Positions 60,726 to 64,000 of a DNA stretch of 64,000 bases are shown piece after piece. A program made the translations under genes and the position numbers. The stretch is taken from NCBI GenBank assembly GCA_934462825.1, contig CAKSIP010000001.1:1-64000 (forward strand), given 5' to 3'. The notes beneath the pieces were generated by a model that was given only the letters and a program-made list of their open reading frames with translations, was not told where the DNA came from and did no database searches. Source of the DNA: an uncultured Eubacteriales bacterium (lineage in GTDB: Bacteria; Bacillota; Clostridia; Oscillospirales; CAG-272). How positions within the stretch are numbered: position 1 is the first letter of the stretch; every line of letters starts with the position of its first letter.

Positions 60726-60752
60726 TGTTGTGTGGTCAAAATCGATCCGCAC
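60721..60752. repeat. Direct repeat, left copy, at the tRNA-Trp 3' end
   Basis: TGCCATGTTGTGTGG (60721-60735) is identical to 62604-62618 and similarity continues to CCGCAC (60752 and about 62636). The left copy includes the last bases of the tRNA, as attachment sites often do. It also holds CAAAATCGATCC, which recurs at 61086 and, inverted, near 62557 and 62582. Confidence 0.65.
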
Positions 60753-60880
60753 GATGAAAAGAGCCGTTTGGCGAGCCAAACGGCGAGAAAACGGGAGATT
60801 TCGAAAGATTTCTCCCGTTTTTTCGTCCCTGCTTTTTGGGGGAAAAATACCGATCCATTTTGCGATTTTTTCCGACCACA

Positions 60881-61129
60881 AGGATCCGAACCCGCGAAAA
60901 TGGGATTTTCTAAAAAAAAGCGAAACCGAATTGAACAGCCGAAAGGACTTGAACCCACGACAAGGTTTCAAACTCTTTCGTTTTTTGTGTTAGTCGCAAA
61001 ATGTTTACAAATAGTATATTACAAAACAAGTCCATCTCTTCTCCAAGAGGATTCGAACCCGCGAAAAGTAGAAAAATATGTTTTTCAAAATCGATCCATT
61101 TGCCACATTAAAGGACTCGAACCAGCGAA
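60881..61129. repeat. Degenerate antisense tRNA T-arm repeats in a gene-free stretch
   Basis: The 510 bases from tRNA-Trp to the next gene hold four copies of a sequence like the complement of a tRNA T-arm: AGGATCCGAACCCGCGAAAA (60881-60900), AAGGACTTGAACCCACGAC (60943-60961, an exact inverted copy of 60695-60713 in tRNA-Trp), AGGATTCGAACCCGCGAAAA (61048-61067) and AAGGACTCGAACCAGCGAA (61111-61129). Apparent proteins read across it (with GLEPTT-like words) are artefacts of this. A GAAAACGGGAGATTT...AAATCTCCCGTTTT hairpin (about 60786-60823) just after the tRNA probably ends its transcript. Confidence 0.7.
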
Positions 61130-61237
61130 TCGCAAAAATCGACCTACTGAAGACAAAGAATAAACCTTCTGCATACATAGCCAAATGCTTATCAGCCGAG
61201 CGTTTGGCTTTTTAATTTGCAGAAAGGAACGAAACAG

Positions 61238-61513
61238 ATGACAGCAAACATTTCAAAAGATGCAAAGACCGCATCCATTCATTTACCTGTAGGAAGGTCA
61301 GTAATGGCAGGAGTTCTCTCCTATCCGGGAATCGAACACAAGGACGAAAACGATCTACCGTGCTACGGAAGCAACGAGATGAGCATTCAAGTGACGCTTG
61401 AGTATGCTCTCCTCGTTCTCAATGAAAGGACCGGCGAAGGAATCCTTGTAAACAGCGAAGGTTCGTCCTACGCAAGGTATAGTGATGACGCAATATTGGT
61501 TGAATCTAATTAA
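61238..61513 (+). CDS. Unknown small protein
   Basis: A 91-residue acidic protein, MTANISKDAKTASIHLPVG at the N-terminus and STEGxSYARYSDDAILVE-like at the end, with no membrane segment. I do not recognise a family with certainty. The ATG at 61238 follows AAAGGA by about nine bases. Its position just beyond the tRNA-Trp repeat zone and ahead of AT-rich sequence suggests an accessory gene on a mobile or degraded element. Confidence 0.65.
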   Translation: MTANISKDAKTASIHLPVGRSVMAGVLSYPGIEHKDENDLPCYGSNEMSIQVTLEYALLVLNERTGEGILVNSEGSSYARYSDDAILVESN

Positions 61514-61660
61514 TAATGAGCAATATCATTTTGACGAAATCTAATCTAAATATCCAGATACGTACGATTTCTTGATGAGTTTGGACGATCGACTTTTGAC
61601 ACTTGCACATTATCAATAATATGATTTTTTAAGCAGTTGTTTTAGTTAGATCTTGTATTC

Positions 61661-61689
61661 TTGACTTTAATACCGCTTTATGATATAGT
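61661..61689 (+). promoter_or_regulatory. Promoter of the small membrane protein gene
   Basis: TTGACT (61661-61666), 17 bases, TATAGT (61684-61689). Confidence 0.65.
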
Positions 61690-61731
61690 GTTGCATATAC
61701 GAATCTTTAGATGAGGACATGGGAGATTGTG

Positions 61732-62202
61732 ATGAAAATGAAAAAGCATCAATTGTTTTTATGGATCAGTTTAGTCGTTTTTGCATTATCTTTTGTAATC
61801 TTTTTGGTGGAGATAGTATCGTTATATTATGAATTCAAAACCACATCTTCAACCTTATCTCCAAATGATCTTATCAGATTCGAATATGCATTTGTTGTTG
61901 AGTTGTCTTGGTACATAATGTTAGGTGCCCCTGCTTTGCTGGTAGAACTTTCTTGTATCAGAAGTGTTTATCGGATTCTGAAATACGAGCCACATGGCGT
62001 CATCAGAATCTGCTGGTTGATTTCATCGATCCTGTCATTTTCCGCCTATGTTTTTCTGGCGCTAATGTTTACCGGCGTACTGGATTTCACGAAAGAGAGC
62101 GGATCTACCAAGTTACAGGATACAGTTCTTTTGCTGACGGAATGGCCGGTTGTCGTAGTATCTTTTGTGTTAGGTAGCATACGTAAAAAACAGGATGATT
62201 AA
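61732..62202 (+). CDS. Unknown four-helix membrane protein
   Basis: A 156-residue protein with four hydrophobic segments (about residues 8-30, 56-76, 92-114 and 130-150). I do not recognise it. Start at 61732 is supported by GGGAG six bases upstream. Codon use and base composition are clearly more AT-rich than the neighbouring housekeeping genes, a sign of transfer. It lies inside the segment bounded by the direct repeats at 60721 and 62604. Confidence 0.65.
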   Translation: MKMKKHQLFLWISLVVFALSFVIFLVEIVSLYYEFKTTSSTLSPNDLIRFEYAFVVELSWYIMLGAPALLVELSCIRSVYRILKYEPHGVIRICWLISSILSFSAYVFLALMFTGVLDFTKESGSTKLQDTVLLLTEWPVVVVSFVLGSIRKKQDD

Positions 62203-62310
62203 TGTAACACGATCAAAAGACATGGGCGATTGATAAAACACAAGGAACGGCTCTCTGTCTTGACAAAAACGAAATAGTTTTGCCGCGTTGGTTATGAAAT
62301 TTCATTTCCA

Positions 62311-62553
62311 ATGCGGTTTTTTATTTTAACAGCTACACTCGTTGTCGGAGTTCAATCGTGGAATACACTTACAGAAATTTCCGATGAAAGCAATACAAGC
62401 GGATCCATCCGTTGCCCCGGTGCAGAACAGTGGTTCAGGTTTACCGCGACAAGAACCGGCAAATATACCATTTGTACCGCCGGATCATTGATACAATCGG
62501 TACTTTGTACCATCCCATCACCACCAAGGGATAAGTCTATCCGCTGGCTTTGA
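62311..62553 (+). pseudogene. Fragment resembling a surface-protein repeat domain
   Basis: An 80-codon frame includes CPGAEQWFRFTATRTGKYTICTAGS, which resembles the pre-peptidase C-terminal-like beta domain found repeated in surface proteins. The frame starts without a convincing ribosome-binding site and ends soon after the motif, so it looks like a remnant of a longer gene. The rest of 62203-62794 holds the ACGGATCGATTT repeats, the right direct repeat and a terminator. Confidence 0.4.
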
Positions 62554-62556
62554 ATC

Positions 62557-62595
62557 ACGGATCGATTTAAAAAACTGTGGTACGGATCGATTTTG
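62557..62595. repeat. Tandem ACGGATCGATTT repeats
   Basis: ACGGATCGATTT at 62557-62568 and ACGGATCGATTTTG at 62582-62595. Their complement, CAAAATCGATCC, occurs at 60737 and 61086, so the motif brackets the AT-rich segment in opposite orientations. Confidence 0.6.
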
Positions 62596-62603
62596 TAAGA
62601 GTG

Positions 62604-62635
62604 TGCCATGTTGTGTGGGCAAATGCAAGCCGCAC
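62604..62635. repeat. Direct repeat, right copy
   Basis: TGCCATGTTGTGTGG identical to 60721-60735, continuing with imperfect similarity to the CCGCAC near 62635. It marks the right edge of a 1.9-kb segment. Confidence 0.65.
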
Positions 62636-62664
62636 AAAAGTGTTCGTTGGATATGCCAAACGAC

Positions 62665-62710
62665 AAAGGGAGTGTTAAAAACTCAAAATGAGTTTTTAAC
62701 ACTCCCTTTT
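62665..62710. terminator. Terminator, long-hairpin family
   Basis: A perfect 20-base-pair stem AAAGGGAGTGTTAAAAACTC and complement around AAAAT with T-runs. Nearly the same sequence as the groEL terminator at 9662. Confidence 0.88.
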
Positions 62711-62794
62711 ATTTTTTCAAGCTGCTCGGAAGCGCCGGGCACGGAGCGCACGCGTTTTTCAGAGCGCCGCGGCAAACGCCGCTAGAAAAAAGCC

Positions 62795-63640
62795 TTATTT
62801 TCGTTTCAGCTTGCCAATGACACGGCCGCAACAGTTGACCGATGCAAAGTCACGCAGAGGAATATCGTTATATTCGGGATTCAGCGAAACCAACCGGTCA
62901 CCGCCGAAAATTTTAAAATAGCCGGCACCGTCCAAAATAAAGATTCCCGCTTCCCCGACCTCCACGGTATCGGTTTCTTCTACCAAAAGAATATCCCCGC
63001 TGTGGTATTTTGGCTCCATACTGTTGCCGCTGATGCGCAACGCGTAGTCGGCATCTCCGGTTTTGGCGTTATCCGGGATGAGAATTTCATTGGATCCCAC
63101 GCCGTCCAAAAAGACGCCTGTTCCGGCCGATACAGGAAGCTCGTACAGCACGACCGCACGTTTGCCGAATCCGTTTTGCTTATACATACTGTCGCTCCGC
63201 TCTTTCACGCTGGGCGCTGCATAATCGCTGACACGCGCACGTGCGCTTCGCGGAGTCTCGATAATCTTGGCGCGCCCCATGTCCTTCTCCGGTCGATACC
63301 CTTCTTCCAAAGCGCGCTCCGCTTCTTTATCCATCACGAGGGACACCATCTCCCTTCCGTGGTCATCCAGCTTTCGATAGTTTTCAATCATATGAATTTC
63401 ACTTCCCGAAAGCTTATAGTTGTTATCGTTTTCCGGCTTTCCGCTCACGATATAATCCAGCGAACATCCCAGCGCATCGCAAATGGCGATAATATTGGAA
63501 AGCTTGGGCGAGTCGCTGATGCCCGCCATCATCTTGCTCAAGGTTCCCAGCGGAATCCCTGTCATTTCGGAGAGGCGCTCATTGGTAATTTTATTCAAGC
63601 TTTTCAATTGCTTGATACGATCAATGTAGGTAACATCCAT
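62795..63640 (-). CDS. XRE-family repressor with S24 (LexA-like) peptidase domain
   Basis: A 281-residue regulator. The N-terminal XRE helix-turn-helix spans about residues 5-65 (ITNERLSEMTGIPLGTLSKMMAG; IIAICDALGCSLDYIV). A linker follows, then the C-terminal S24 domain (about 165-281) with the serine in ALRISGNSMEPKYHSGDILLVEE and the likely lysine partner in GAGYFKIFGG. Such proteins resemble phage CI repressors and self-cleave under RecA signals, or act as stress regulators. The ATG at 63640 is chosen, though GAAGGAGG is 14 bases off. It is divergent to the partial gene at 63890 across a region with repeated TTCCGTTTT words. Confidence 0.93.
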   Translation of the reverse strand: MDVTYIDRIKQLKSLNKITNERLSEMTGIPLGTLSKMMAGISDSPKLSNIIAICDALGCSLDYIVSGKPENDNNYKLSGSEIHMIENYRKLDDHGREMVSLVMDKEAERALEEGYRPEKDMGRAKIIETPRSARARVSDYAAPSVKERSDSMYKQNGFGKRAVVLYELPVSAGTGVFLDGVGSNEILIPDNAKTGDADYALRISGNSMEPKYHSGDILLVEETDTVEVGEAGIFILDGAGYFKIFGGDRLVSLNPEYNDIPLRDFASVNCCGRVIGKLKRK

Positions 63641-63696
63641 TTTCCTTTTTCTTTCCTCCTTCACTAAAATCGGGGCACTTTTCTTTCATCGGAACT

Positions 63697-63725
63697 ATTA
63701 TATCACGAATTTTCCGTTTTGTAAA
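63697..63725 (-). promoter_or_regulatory. Promoter of the S24 repressor gene
   Basis: Reading leftward, TTTACA (63720-63725), 17 bases, TATAAT (63697-63702). A TTTCCGTTTT word (63711-63720) lies in the spacer. Confidence 0.75.
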
Positions 63726-63765
63726 GGGTTTTTAAAAATATTATTTCTTTTTCGGCAAAAATATC

Positions 63766-63794
63766 TTGACATGATTCCGTTTTTGTGCTATAAT
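63766..63794 (+). promoter_or_regulatory. Promoter of the gene at 63890
   Basis: TTGACA (63766-63771), 17 bases, TATAAT (63789-63794), with ATTCCGTTTTT in the spacer (63774 onward). Confidence 0.85.
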
Positions 63795-63889
63795 TCAGCC
63801 ATAGCAATCCAAATACGGAATTTTATTATGTTTTTCGAGTCCTTTATTGAAATTTTATTTCCGTTTTTGCTAAAAAGGAGAGTTTGAAT

Positions 63890-64000
63890 ATGAATGCATA
63901 CTACAATAAGGAAAAAACGCAACAAAGCACTTCGGATGCCATCCGACGTTTATATTTAGAAAGGCTTTGTCAAAAGGATGCACGGCGTTCCGAAAGTGCC
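63890..64000 (+). CDS. Partial gene at the right edge, divergent to the S24 repressor
   Basis: An ATG at 63890 follows AAAAAGGAG by about nine bases and opens a frame of at least 37 codons that runs off the window (MNAYYNKEKTQQSTSDAIRR...). It is polar and charged and no family is recognised from this much. Its promoter and the divergent repressor suggest it is under that repressor's control; a third TTTCCGTTTTT copy lies at 63858, just ahead of its ribosome-binding site. Confidence 0.65.
   Translation, partial: MNAYYNKEKTQQSTSDAIRRLYLERLCQKDARRSESA

Noticed and set aside
60732..61163. Rightward 143-codon frame with GLEPTT and SNPRK-like words
   Set aside because: These words are the known artefact of translating tRNA-like sequence; the frame covers the degenerate T-arm repeats.

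Overview
The window looks like the chromosome of a gut-associated member of the Bacillota, most likely class Clostridia. Supporting signs are ribosomal protein L27 with the cleavable LQFF N-terminus next to the Prp protease, a HrcA-type CIRCE element ahead of groESL, the order miaB-YlbF family-mutS-mutL, YmdB, RqcH, KhpA and an L21 leader. Many TTG/GTG starts sit behind strong Shine-Dalgarno sites, and promoters are near-consensus sigma-A type with 17-nt spacers. A bile salt hydrolase-type enzyme points to the intestine. No species can be named from this sequence alone.

Layout: 0.1-3.6 kb (minus) holds deoC, a LytM-fold protein that has lost its metal ligands, and a BspA-type leucine-rich-repeat protein. 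At 3.7-4.2 kb a CAT-anticodon tRNA is followed by a compact array of nested imperfect repeats. 4.3-7.3 kb carries metY and an AGCS amino-acid symporter; the metY promoter and a large inverted-repeat operator overlap the symporter's 3' end. 7.5-11.3 kb (plus) holds groES-groEL, an ECF S component and ymdB. 11.5-15.6 kb (minus) holds an AraC regulator, rqcH, secG and radC. 15.8-22.6 kb (plus) holds rsmI, the SRP operon ylxM-ffh-rpsP-khpA, an unknown helical protein, glpK and ldh. 22.7-28.0 kb (minus) holds a large lipoprotein, rplU-prp-rpmA with an L21 leader, a Gfo/Idh/MocA dehydrogenase and a Xer-type recombinase. 28-34 kb has an unknown membrane protein, an unknown protein, a short MutS-like ATPase, and a DUF1538 membrane protein followed by two PII-like proteins.

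34.3-47.6 kb (minus) is a tightly packed nine-gene run, probably one operon: miaB, YlbF family, mutS, mutL, tgt, tldD, pmbA, a degenerate LCP-family protein and glyS. 47.8-54.8 kb carries tRNA-Leu, a CaCA antiporter, a bile salt hydrolase-type enzyme, a LytTR regulator with a LiaF-like membrane protein, a CNNM/CorC protein, a ZIP transporter, and tRNA-Met and tRNA-Glu. 54.9-60.5 kb (minus) holds pyridoxamine kinase, mtlD, a copper ATPase fused to a CopZ-like domain, and csoR with two operators. From 60.6 kb the character changes. tRNA-Trp is followed by degenerate antisense T-arm repeats and AT-rich orphan genes, closed by a second copy of the tRNA-proximal sequence, which looks like a remnant of an integrated element. 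The window ends with a divergent XRE/S24 repressor region.

How the parts work together: most of the window is translation, tRNA modification, repair and proteostasis housekeeping. The accessory signals that most deserve attention are the DUF1538 plus paired PII-like operon, the copA slippery heptamer with a candidate internal CopZ start, the tRNA-linked repeat arrays, and a family of long sequence-related hairpins at gene ends.
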